DNA of 64,000 nucleotides. Source: Prinia subflava (Eukaryota > Chordata > Aves > Passeriformes > Cisticolidae). This document shows, piece by piece, positions 13,001 through 24,050 of the stretch. Position 1 is the stretch's first letter. Each line of letters opens with the position of its first letter. The stretch covers positions 22,086,692-22,150,691 of the forward strand of contig NC_086258.1 in assembly GCF_021018805.1 (NCBI RefSeq), written 5' to 3'. Both the position numbers and the translations under genes were made by a program. The notes beneath the pieces were generated by a model. It had not been told where the DNA came from. It made no database searches and saw only the letters and a program-made list of their open reading frames with translations.

Positions 13001-14289
13001 CTCACAAAAAGCCCTCAGAAATAGTCACGCTGCTTGTTTGTAGGGCTTTGTCTCTCACTTACTTTGTTTCACAGCTGGAGGAGTTAAGCAGAGACAGAGC
13101 CAATTGAAATCTCACGTGTAAACTTGTTTTTCCAAACAGCTAGAAGGAATTAGGACCAGCTCTCCCCTCCTGCATGATGGAGCTGCAAGGGGAAGGCAGT
13201 GGGGCAGGGATTGGGGTCCCCTCTGGGAGGGACCCTTGTGCCACCTTGCTGGGATGGTCCCTGACCCCATTAAGGCTGGGAGATCTTTTTTCAATAGAAA
13301 AGAATCCAGCGGCCCTGCCTGTGAGCCAGGGGAGCAGAGTAAGGAGCCACAGGACATTTGTGGGAGGCAAGAAGCATTGGGAAGGGTTTGGAGAGGCCCA
13401 GGAAAGTGCTGGGTCAGTGGAACACAGCGGGTGGTGAACAGCTTTCCTGGTATCGCAGTCTTGGTGTTTCCCTTGTGCTCGATGCTGCCCTGAGTGTGAC
13501 AGTGCCACCCACACGTGACCTTGCACAGTGGCACAGTGGAGAGGGATTTCCCCAGGGACCATGGCCAGAGAAGGGCCTTGTATGGGGCAGCTGCTGTGGG
13601 ACACGGGGCTGTGCCCCGAGCGGGAGGTGCTGGGCGCCCTCCTGATCCAAACGCTTCCTTGGAGCATCCTCAGCTGCCAGGAGTTCGTGGGAGCAACTCA
13701 GCACCTGCTCCGTGTGGGCATGGACCCCACAGGAGTGTCCCCCAGGTCTTTGGGAGGGGCTCCTGCTGGGCATGGAAACAGCTGGGGTTTTACCACCTTC
13801 ACCCCGGGTGAGTGGCCACAGACCCCGCTCCCAGCAGGGATGTTCCCTTGTGTCCTGGCCCTGGGGAGTGTTGGGAGGAATCCCTGGCCACTGCTGTGTC
13901 CTTCACTTCCTTCTCAGCAGGAACAGCCTGAACTGCTGCTGTGCTTTGGGAAACACCTTTTTCTCCTCTTTAAATTATGCACTTGCTGAATTTTTTATTT
14001 CCTCCTGCCCACCCTGTCTCTCCTGTGACACGCAGGAACTCCTGTGCTGAACTTCCACCTTCCCTGGAGAGCAGCCCTGGGGTTTCCATCACACCCTGCT
14101 GGGGGACACCCAGCTCCTGTCAGGCTGTGACCATGCCATGGCTATCCCCAGCCTAAATCCTCTTGGGATTTCACCTGGGGCCAGGAACTGCCCGTGGTGT
14201 TGGGTGGAACTTCAACCTTCACTGTGGTGACAATGACTGGTAGAGGCTAAAATTAACTCTTGCATCATGTGGCCAGGGGTTTTCAGAAT

Positions 14290-14453
14290 TGCTGCCAGGA
14301 ACAAGAACATTTCCTCTCTGAAAACCCAGCTATAAAACTGGGCTGCTCTTACTCACATCAGATCTGTGTCATTTCTGTTGGCCTTGGGGTTTTTGCGGAG
14401 GAAAACAGAGGCTGTTCTTACTCTGGCTGAGCTTTGCCAAACTCACGGAGTCC
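14290..14453 (+). promoter_or_regulatory. Candidate TATA promoter and short first exon upstream of PIK3R5
   Basis: TATAAAA at 14331-14337 follows TTTCCTCTCTG, the reverse of an ETS/PU.1-like GAGAGGAAA. An initiator-like CTCACATC (about 14353) comes 20-25 bp later, and a donor, CCA|GTGAGT, at 14453/14454. It could be the PIK3R5 noncoding exon, spliced to 28167. Weak evidence. Confidence 0.2.
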
Positions 14454-17400
14454 AGTGAGTGGGCAGGGGTGGAGTGGGGTTGGTGATGTCCTGGATGGCC
14501 TCTCCACCCCCATCGCAGGCTGGGTGTGGGGGATTCCAGGCAGAGTTGGAGATGTTGCTGATTGCAGAGCTGCTGTTGCTGATGAGAGCAGAAGGAGAGG
14601 AGATGGGTTTGTCTCTGTGCTCCTGGGCAGAAAGCAAAGCCCAGGTTGCTGAAACCTGCCAGTCTTGGCCTGGTGGGTCTGAGAGAGGGCACAGTGCTGG
14701 TAGAGGGGAGAGAAAAAGAAGCACAGGGTCCCCACCCACCCATTTGTTATTTTCAGAAAGTCACCGTGAGTGTCAGGGAGTTCTTCACCCAAGGAATTCC
14801 CAGAGCTCCGTGGCTGCTGCTCTGCCTGAGGCAGTGGAGTGCAGGCTGGAAGGGCTCCTGGGGGTCCCTCCCTGGCCTGGGGACAAGGATCATGGTCCAC
14901 CTGTCCCTCTCAGTCTGCTGCTGCTTGTTCTGCCTTCAAGGACATGGGCAAAGATCAGTCTCTTCACAGCAGCCTTTCTATGGGAAGTTAGTCCCATTTC
15001 CCACCTCTTGCAGACCAGAGCCCATTTTCTCCCCACCCTTCAATTTGAACCTTGTCCTTCAGCATCTCTAGGAACAGGACTTTTGGAGTTTCCTTCAAAA
15101 ACCATCTCAAAAAGGTGATAACAGCAGCAGAGCTGGCTGTGGATGGCCAGGTGCACTGTGCTCCTGTTCATTCATAGCGTGGTTTGACAATTCCACTGAA
15201 TCCCTGTCAAGATCAATATTTTGTAGGCCAGCAATGACAGTTCGCTTCTTTAACTGGTGGTGAGTGTGGACTTTAATCCCCCAGTGGTTTCTCCCTCTCT
15301 GAGCAGCTGCTCTTTGGGGAGTTTTTGGAGGGGAACTGGGTTTTCCTGCTGAATCCACTCCTCTGGTGGGGCTGCCCTGCTCAGCAGGGATGAACCTGAA
15401 CGATGCCTTCTCTGGGAACGCTGCTCTCGCTGCAGATCCTTGTGGCCACTGGTGCAGTGGGAGCTGTGGGCAGCCCTGCCCCAGCTCACCTGTCTGACAC
15501 TTCCTTGCCAGGAAGTTGTACCCAGTGGGAGAGGCTGGGTGGGTGGGGGCAGGGTAGGAACTACCTCAGGAAAGATCTAAATAGCTCAGGAAGATGAATC
15601 TGCCCACCTGTGTGACCAATCAACTTCAAACTCTCTCTGATCTTCCCAAGTCATTCACACAGGCAGCTCCATCCCTCAGATTCAAGTTACCGCAGCTGGA
15701 AGGCTGAGGCTGCATTGTCTGTTGAGGAGAATTGATGGCCACAGAGACCAAATGCAGCCAAATTTTCTTTGTGGTTTGTCCCAGAAGAGCAAACGTTCAC
15801 CATTCCTTCTATTTTCACTGCCCCTCCCATCCCCAAACCATCAGGGCTTGATGAGGGCCTTCAGTTTCCTTCTCCACCTGCCTGTGGAGCCCCCAGTGAG
15901 TTTTGCTGTCCCTGAGGACTTGGTCCATCTGAGAAAGTCAACTTCCCCTGTTTTTCAGGAGGGATGGAAGCCCTTGGAGGTGGCAGATCTTGTGTGTTGC
16001 TCCCTCAGTAACTCCCAAGGAGCTGTGAATTCTGATGTTGTCTTCTGACCTTGTGACTGTTGGGATGCTCTCCCTGGTAATTAATGCCCTGTAATTCCTG
16101 TGTTCATGGATATTCCCCCTGAAAATACCTCCAGGTGCCTCTCTGAGGTACAGAAGGAACTTTTAAATAGTGAATGTGTTGAGGGCTGAGCTACTTTCAG
16201 GTGTGCTAGAGAAAGCTTCTGGTAATGGCGCTTAACCCCCTTGGGGAAGGGAAGCAGGAGATTGTTCCCTTTAACTGGGGATGAAATTTCCATTGTGGCG
16301 GCAGAAATCCAGGCTGTGATGGCTGCAAGGAAAGGGGTGATGATTGAGTCTCATCCAGACTGGAAAACAGAGCCCTCATGCTGAGCAAATGGAGCCAGCT
16401 CTGGTGATGGATGGTGGGAAGAGCCTTTCCTTCAGTTTTTGGCAGCAGCTGGTCAGGATGGAGCTGTTCTTTCAACATCCAGGTGGGAAGATCCAGCTGC
16501 ATGAACACACAGGGAGGAGTGGCTCTCTCGGCTCTGCTCCTCCCCGGCACCAGACAGCGCTGCCTGAAGGGGAGCTGACCCCTCAAACAAGGAGGGAAGG
16601 CCCCAGGATGGCCTGAGCCCAGCTTACCCACATGTGCCATCACTTTGGTGAGCTCAGAGTCCTTGCTTGGTCCTGGAGCAGATTCCTGTGTCTCCTTGCG
16701 CAGCCCTCCATGGACACATGCCCTGCTGGAGTATCTGGCAGCCTGGTGAGGGCCAGGGCCAGCCTGGTTATTTCTGACCAGATCATTTGTGTGTGGGCTT
16801 TATTTCTGTATTTTCTTGCTCACGACTGTTGGGGTTCCTGGAACCTCTTGCCCCAAACCAGAGCCCTGTGCCATCCCCGTTGCGCAGCGCGGCTGGAGCT
16901 GCCCCTCGGATGTGGCAGGAGCCTGAAATCCTCCTCCAGAATAGGAAAGGGTGCCACAACTTCCCCCTGGCTCCGAGCACTTCTCCTTTTGGCACAGCAC
17001 ACAGAAGGTGGGGTAAGAAGATCTCTGAAATTGCGGAAGGGTGGGTTGGTCTTGGAAACCGTGTCCCTGGCAAGGGGGATCCATGTGGGAATGGATTCGG
17101 CTCCTGGCCTGGGGCTTCCCCCTCAGCCGGGAAGTGTGGGAATGTCTGGAGAGCCAGAGGATGGGGGGCTGCAGGCTCTGCAGGCCTCGCTCCGGGAAAT
17201 TGCCTTCTCCCATTTTCCCACCCTTGGCGATCACCATGCCATGTCCTTGCTTGCCCACGGGTTGTTTCGGATCTCGTGGAGTGCTGCTGGTTTCCATGGG
17301 GTCATTCCCACTTTGTGATGATTCTCTGGTGCTGCTGGGGAGGGAGAGCCCTCAGCCAGGCTAAGCTGTGCTCGTGGGGATGCTCCTGGCTGTTCTCACT

Positions 17401-18384
17401 GAGGCTGTCGGGGTTTTGGCTGGAATTTTGTTTGACCTCATTTGATTACTGAGCCCTATGTGCTCAGCACTAGGGCAAAACATCCCAGGGAAAGTAGCTT
17501 ATGCAAAAATACCCAGAGCCGGTGCTTCCAGAGACACAAAGGACTTTCCAAGATCACAGCACAAATTCTGAGCCTGGGAACAACTCCCCAGAACAGCTGA
17601 GGGGGGAGAGGAGGAGTTGGACCCATGGGGAAGAGCAGCAGCAGTTTGGGACATGCTGAGGATGGAGATGACTGAGAGGGCTCACCTTGTCCCTGTGGAC
17701 TCTGGGGTCCCACAGCAGCATTTCCCCTGCAGCCCGGGCTCAGGGCTCCTGCTGCAGCTTTTGGGGGCTGGGGGAAGGAAGGAGGAGCATCCCCAGCAAG
17801 GGGAGCAGCCCGAGGCCCCCAGCTCTGCTGCCTGCTGGAGCGAGGAGTTCTCCAGCTGTTCAGAGAGGAGGGGCTGGAGGGAAAGCTGGGAGCGTGTGAG
17901 GAGAGGAGGTGCCACCACAGGGAAGTGTCTGTGAGAGCTGGCAGCGGGCACGGGCAGAGTGGAGCCGTCCTGAGTGGCACAAGAGCTGCTGCAGCCCCTC
18001 TGGGCTCTCCCCACAGCCAGGGGTGGCCCTGACACCTCGGGTGAGTTTCCTTTTCTCTTAGCTGTTCTCAAGCCTTTCTCCTGCCAATGGCACAGAGGAG
18101 CAGCAGATCCATGGTTGGGGCCAGAGACATCTTCAGGTGGGATGGGACAAAGGCTCATGGGCAGCAGCAGTAAGGGACAATGTTGGATCCCTTTGATGCA
18201 GATTTAACCCCAAATCTCTTGGTCCTGCGAGGGCCCCTCAGAGCTGAGCCCCTCTCTGCCAGGTGATGCCTTGTTCTGGGGGTGAGGAGCCCTCCCAGCC
18301 TGGGGGGTATCCCAAAGCTCTGTGTCCTAAAGAGTTTGTTGGGTTTTTTCCCTCCCCCAGCTCGATGCAATCTGCACTTGGCAT

Positions 18385-18850
18385 CAGCACTTTGAAGCCT
18401 TAATTGCAATTATGAATCTTCCTCTGTTCCCAGGTCTCCCCTAATTGCCTTCCTGTGCGAACTTCCAGAGCTGGTAAAAACAGAACTGCTGTTTTTGTGA
18501 GGGAGCTGCTGGCCTCAAACTCCCGGGCCCAAATAAAGCCGGGCTCAGCCGGGCCCTGCGCTGCTGTGCCCAGATGCTCACAAGGGTGGCATTATATCAG
18601 ACTAAGCTGATTTACATGCTTGCATTTTCCAAGTGCTAATCTAGTGGGATTTTTTTCTTTTCCCCCTCCTCTGCTTTTCTTTTCAGGCCCCTCTAATCTC
18701 CTGCTCTCCCTGCCAGGTTCCCAGCTCCTTTGGCTGGAATAGGCCCTAGCTAAATCCTTTATCTGTCTGTTTGGCAGCCCTGGGTGCAGTAGTTAGCAAA
18801 CGAGTGACACTTTTCCTGGCTCATTAATTAGATTTACTGAGCTGAGTGCT
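18385..18850. promoter_or_regulatory. AT-rich island with TAAT cores (putative conserved element)
   Basis: Contains CTTAATTGCAATTATG, CCTAATTGCC, GCTAATCTAG and CATTAATTAGAT, plus pyrimidine-rich tracts, in a GC-rich background. No coding signal. Confidence 0.3.
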
Positions 18851-19820
18851 TGCTGCAGCAGCAAGAGTCTGGACAAAGCAGTTCTATATTTTGTTTCTTG
18901 GAAATTCGGGGTTTAAAAAAAACAAAACCAACCAGTTCCAAGGAAGTTCTGGTCCCAGTGGTCAAATCCACAGCTCCCCTGCTTGCACTGCTGCTGGGAA
19001 CACGTGGTTTTCTCGTGTGCAGCTTTATTTCTGCAATTTGCTGCTGCATGGGCAGTTCTGGGTGTGTGTCATTGTTTTGCTGCCCGGGGAGTTTGGGGAT
19101 GGGTGGCTGGGTACTATGCTTGGTGCCCAGGGCAGGATATCTTGGTTAAGGCAAGTGGTTCTTGTGGGTTACAAATAACCTCGGTGAAGTGTTAGGATGT
19201 TTTTATGTATTATAAAAATGCCTTTGTTTTTTTTTTTTTTTTTGGCATGCCCTGCTCTGCCAGCTTTGCCTGCCAGGTTTATAGATGGGATTGGGAAGGA
19301 GATAAAAGTGAGAGAATGAAAGAAAATTCTGGTTCACCTTTACCTGCCACTGCTTTGCAGAGGGACTGTGCTGAGCAGGAGGGGAAACTGAGGCACAGTG
19401 AGGTCTCACCGAACACTGCGCTTTGATTGTGGACTTGTGGTTCCCTCTGGGAGCACTGGGCAATGCCAGCTTGTGTTGCCTTGCTTTAGGGGCTGAGCCC
19501 TCTGGAAGGATGGTGAGTGTTGGGGCTTTGTCTCTCCCTTGTCAGGCCCTGGGACACCCTGGGGAGGCTGCAGGAGGCTCCTGGGGCTCCTGGCTACAGA
19601 TTGAGCTGGGGGAGGGAAAAAACCCAACAACAAGCTCTTGGAAACACGGAGCTTTAACATTCCCCCCAAGCTGGGAGAACTCCTCACCCGCAGAACGCCA
19701 TGGGCAAGACACTGGTTTCTGTTTCCAATGCCAACAAAGTGCCCTGCACAGGAGGGGCTCAAGCACTGCCCACCAGGTGTGCTGCAGCTCCGGGAAGGAG
19801 TTCTGTGGCCACATAGCTGG

Positions 19821-19980
19821 GGAGGAGAGCAGGAATGCCTGCGAGGTGTTCCTGACCCCGGGAGGAGAGCAGGAATGCCTGCGAGGTGTTCCCGAGCTGG
19901 GGAGGAGAGCAGGAATGCCTGCGAGGTGTTCCCGAGCTGGGGAGGAGAGCAGGAATGCCTGCGAGGTGTCCCCGAGCTGT
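19821..19980. repeat. 40-bp tandem repeat, 4 units
   Basis: Units start at 19821, 19861, 19901 and 19941, each beginning GGAGGAGAGCAGGAATGCCT. They differ at a handful of bases, mostly in the last third. Confidence 0.96.
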
Positions 19981-20064
19981 GACCGAGAGCCCTTTGCCCT
20001 TCACCCAGCCGGGAGTTGCCCTCCCAGAGTGTTTCTCCAGCGCGGCCCAGCCGCCGGGACAGCG

Positions 20065-20155
20065 AAGTGCCGCTAATTGGTGCCCCTAATAGCACAGGGG
20101 CCAGGCCGGCTAATTAGCCGGGTCTTTTCGCCTCCCTGTTAATTTGGAGAGTGCA
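20065..20155. promoter_or_regulatory. Homeodomain-type cluster with 16-bp palindrome
   Basis: CGCTAATTGG, CCCTAATAG, the perfect palindrome CCGGCTAATTAGCCGG (20106-20121) and GTTAATTTGG lie within 90 bp in CpG-containing sequence. This is typical of paired homeodomain sites; function is inferred. Confidence 0.35.
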
Positions 20156-20689
20156 GGGTATTCCCGGCGGGAGCTGCACTTCCCGGGAGGTGATCCCCAT
20201 CAGCTCGCCGAGCCTTTTGATCCCTGCCGGGGGGGAGCCCGGAGCTGCAGCTGGGAGCCGCCAGCCTGAACTCGGGCAAAATAACCGCGGAGCTATTTTG
20301 AGTTCGCGTTTTGAAGTTAAAAAGCACAGGAATAACGTGAGGTCTCCCCAGAGGTGAGAAGGGGAGTGAGCTGCTGCCAGCCCGGGAGTGCTGAGGTGGG
20401 AAGTCGGGATGTGCCCCCAGCCTCCCTCTGTGCTGGCAGTGACCTCACTTGGCTCAACCTGTGCTGTTTCTATTTTTTAAAAAATTAAATGTCTAAGAGA
20501 GACCATCCAGGCAGCTCACAGAAGCAGTCCTGAGCACCCAGCTGAATCCAGGTGTGAGCTGAGCTGTGAGTGCTGCAGGTTAGAATAGAAAAGGTGGAAA
20601 AGCTGAGACAAGCACAGGATAATTCTGCTGATTGGATTTTACAGCAGCTCTGAGGGGAAGATGCTCAGGATTTGAGGTACCCTTGGGAT

Positions 20690-20885
20690 CCCTGAATCCC
20701 AGGATGGGCCAGGCTGGGAGGGATCCCAGTGATTCATCTCCAGCAGGGCCATCCCAGAGCACAGGGCACAGGATTGTGCCCAGACACCTCTGGAAAATGC
20801 CAGGGAGGAGATTCCAGCCCTCTCTGGTCTCTGCTCAGGGCTGGGCACTGCCTCCTGTGCAGGGGGAATTGTTCCCCCTCTGATC
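20690..20885 (-). mobile_element. CR1: CR1 LINE fragment
   Basis: GAATCCCAGGATGGGCCAGG, then CATCCCAGAGCACAGGGCAC and AGGATTGTGCCCAG, match the reverse complement of the CR1 3' region. 5'-truncated. Confidence 0.8.
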
Positions 20886-23800
20886 CAGCTGTTTCAGCTG
20901 CCCTCACATGGGGTTGAAGCCTGATCCCAGGAAGCCACGAGTGTTCCCACAGGGAGTGGCAGTGAGTGCGAGCTCTGCAGCCACGGGAGTACAGTCAGAG
21001 CTGCGGATTTTGGATGTCTCAGGGATGCTGCAGGAGGGCAGACCAGCACAGGAATGTGCTTGGGGGCAGGTTCCCACCTGGGTGCCACTTCTGCCAGCAG
21101 TAACTGGCCCCAGGGAGAGCTGGTGTGCTGGGGGGCTTGTGCCTTGCCACGGGAATCTAAACTGGTGTGTGGAGCAAAATGTCTCCTTTGATCAGGAGCG
21201 AGAAGTTTCGTTCTTTCTGGCTGGGTGTTTTTTCTTTTTGAATCACAATCAAATGAGGGCAAACACTGTTTTGAAATGATGAGTTGCAAGGTTTTGTTCT
21301 GACTCCTTGAGACTCTCCAGTCTCTCCATTGTGCACCCTCTGGGCAGATCTATTTTTTGACATCCTCTCCATTTACTGAGGAATTCTTTCACCTCAGAAC
21401 AGTTTCTCAGATTTTTTTCTTTTTTCTGAATCTCTTGCAGCCCTGGTTTTCCTCCTCCTGTGATTCAGTTTGGTTGCACACACGTGGGACAATTCAATCC
21501 TAAATTTCAGGTCAAGCATCTCTGTTATCACCAAGGCTGTTTGTGAGGCTGCCTCCTGTGCTGACCTGCAGGAGGGACGTGGCAAAGGTGCCTCTTGGCA
21601 GCTGGTTCATGATGCTGGCAGCCCCCATGGGCTGCTTTCACCCTGGGAGGGGTGTGAGTCCTGCTTCTGATGCTGCAGCAGCATCTCTGTGACGTTTTCA
21701 GCTCGAGCACAGCACATCCCAGAGCAAAGGGCAGCTGAGGTGGGCAGTGCTGGGATCCTGCTCCTGATAATTTGGATTTTTTCCATCCTTTCAGTGGGGC
21801 CTTTACCTCCAAATCTCCCAAACAAAGGCAGTTACACTGTTGTTGTTTGTTTGCACCTCTCGGGCTGTTTTTTTTTTTTGCGTTCACAGTTCCTTCACCT
21901 CCCAAGCCCAGCCTTAAGCTCTGGCTGCTAACACAGGTAACCTTGGGACTGGGATTTGGGAAATCCCATTGAATAACTCCTTTTTGCAGTGGCACCAAGG
22001 GCTTGGATGGAGGGCTTTGAGTGGGCTGACTCGTCTTAGGCTTTTCTGAGCCTCCTGTGGGTTTCCTGCTGTGACCCTGGGGCCGGGCTGTGCCGGGAGG
22101 GGCTGGGGCGATGAAACCACCGAGGATTAGCGAGCTCTGCTGCGCTCCCGCCAGCTCCTCTCTGCGGCTCCGATGCCACACCAGCGTCACCCCTCCCCTG
22201 GCTGCGTGCAGGGCAGGGGATTTGGGGGTTTTTGGGTGCTGTTGCTCGGGGTTCTGCAGTGCTGAGCGCTGCCGGTGTCACACACGTGTTGTTGTGCTGT
22301 CCCTTGTCCCCTTCTCGCCCTCCCCAGGTCTTGGTGCCTCTCAGAGCTCACTGGGTTAGCCCTTCCCTGAGAGGGAAGCACTGGAGAGACCCTGAGCAAG
22401 AGAAGTCAATCCAGCCTGGGGTGGGATGAGGCTGTGTCTGGGTTTGGGGTTCGCCCTTGCCTGGCACCCAGGGCACACAACTCTCCCCATCTCCAGATTT
22501 TAGCTGGGGTTTGATGCCTTAGGTGTGTGTTTGCCGGTTAGACACAATTGATGACCAGAGGCTGCTCATCTCGGGCAGGTTGCAGATCATTTCCCTTATT
22601 TCTGCCTTTCTTAGATGGTATTTTGCAGTTGCTTGGGTGATGAGCCATCCTTTGGTTGCAGAGTGCTTTGAAGCTCTTTCCTACGCTGGAGACCTTCCCC
22701 CTCTGACTGCAAATCTTTCTTTCTGCCACATCCTGGTGCTGTGAGCCCGTGGTCAGCCCGGCACAGACTGACCACACAGAGGCAGTTGTTAGGGGGCCTC
22801 ACTTTCCCACCTGCCTGACAGGAATCTGTGTCCTGGCCATGGAGTGACCATGACCACTTCCCACGGAGCCATCTGCTTATGGCAATGGGAGCTGGGAGTT
22901 AATTTAGGCTTCTTTGTGCTAAAGGGCTTCAGTCCCTGCTGGGCTCCCCCAGTGCTGCACAGCCACGAGCTGGGGATATTTGGGATGTTGCCTTTGGTGG
23001 GGAGGAGCAGGCAGGGCACAGTGCCCGCCATGGGTGTCCCTTACAGGAGCTGAGCAGCCCCAGGCTCACAGAGCTGTGTGACTGTGGCTGGTGCACTTTG
23101 GTGAATCACCTTTCAATTCCTGGGGCTGGGCTCATCCCCCCTTCCTGCACTGCTGCCAAGGACACCCCCAGCCCCTCGGTGCTCACTGTAGGTGCCCAGC
23201 TGGCACAGGGAGAGCAGGCAGCCAGCCCTGGGTGTGAAACCTGCTCTGCCCCTCTTGTGTCAGTCACGTTCTGTAAATGCTGTTTGACACTCAAAGGATT
23301 CCGAAACTGCTTTGCACATTGGGTGCTTTCCCTGCTCCGTGGTGGGAGCCTCTCCTTCAGCCCTGTTCCCAGAGACAGCGAGAGCAGGGAGGGATCTCTG
23401 GCTCAGAGGGAGCTCTGCCGTTGTGGCTCTTTGAGAGCTCTCCAGTTCTCACATTTTTGGTATAAATGAGGTGTTGCAGTTCAGAAAGGCTGCCTGGGTA
23501 GGGCTTGGTCCCGTTCTTTCTCTGCAGGGAGCTGCCAGGCTGGTACCTCTCCTCTTCCCAACCTGCCATTTCCCAGTAATATCTCCGGATTTTGCCTTCT
23601 CCTGTGAACAGTGGGATGTCCCGTGTCATTCCTGCCCCTCAGCACCATTACCCTGCAGGCTCAGAAATAGATCATCTTCTTGTGTCAGTTTTATCTTCTG
23701 CTTTAAGATGAAATCACTGCCTAAACTGTGCTTTGGGGGCAATTCTCCATGCTCCTGCTCTGCTGCTTCTTCCCTGTTGGCTCAGGGAGTGGGACTGCCT

Positions 23801-24025
23801 GGAGTGAGGGTTTGCAGCCCAAGGAGTGAGTGTCCCCCATGGTCCCTGCTGTGGCTTGGTGTGTCCTTGTCCTCAGTGTCACAGCAGCCTTGCCCCCGCC
23901 CAGTGGGACAGGAACCCGGCCCTGTAAGGAGCCGTGGGCTCCGATGGCACAGCCTCCTCTGCAGGCACCCTGAGAGGATGTTTGTCAAACCAGCTGCCTC
24001 CTGCATGGCCTGATACCTGCCTTTG

Positions 24026-24050
24026 TGTGGTTTGATCGAGCCTCTTATCA
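24026..24050. promoter_or_regulatory. RUNX-like and GATA-like sites 10 bp apart
   Basis: TGTGGTTT (24026-24033) matches a RUNX core, and CTTATCA (24044-24050) is a reverse GATA site. The pair is common in blood-cell enhancers and sits 4 kb upstream of the PIK3R5 start exon. Short motifs occur by chance. Confidence 0.2.

Larger units (their letters stand above)
10031..19820. other. Noncoding; candidate promoter at 14.3 kb and TAAT island at 18.4-18.85 kb
   Basis: Long frames at 10652-11794 (+) and 11833-12696 (-) have no protein-like pattern. A T-run at 19227-19243 sits in an AT-rich patch. No coding gene recognised. Confidence 0.55.
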
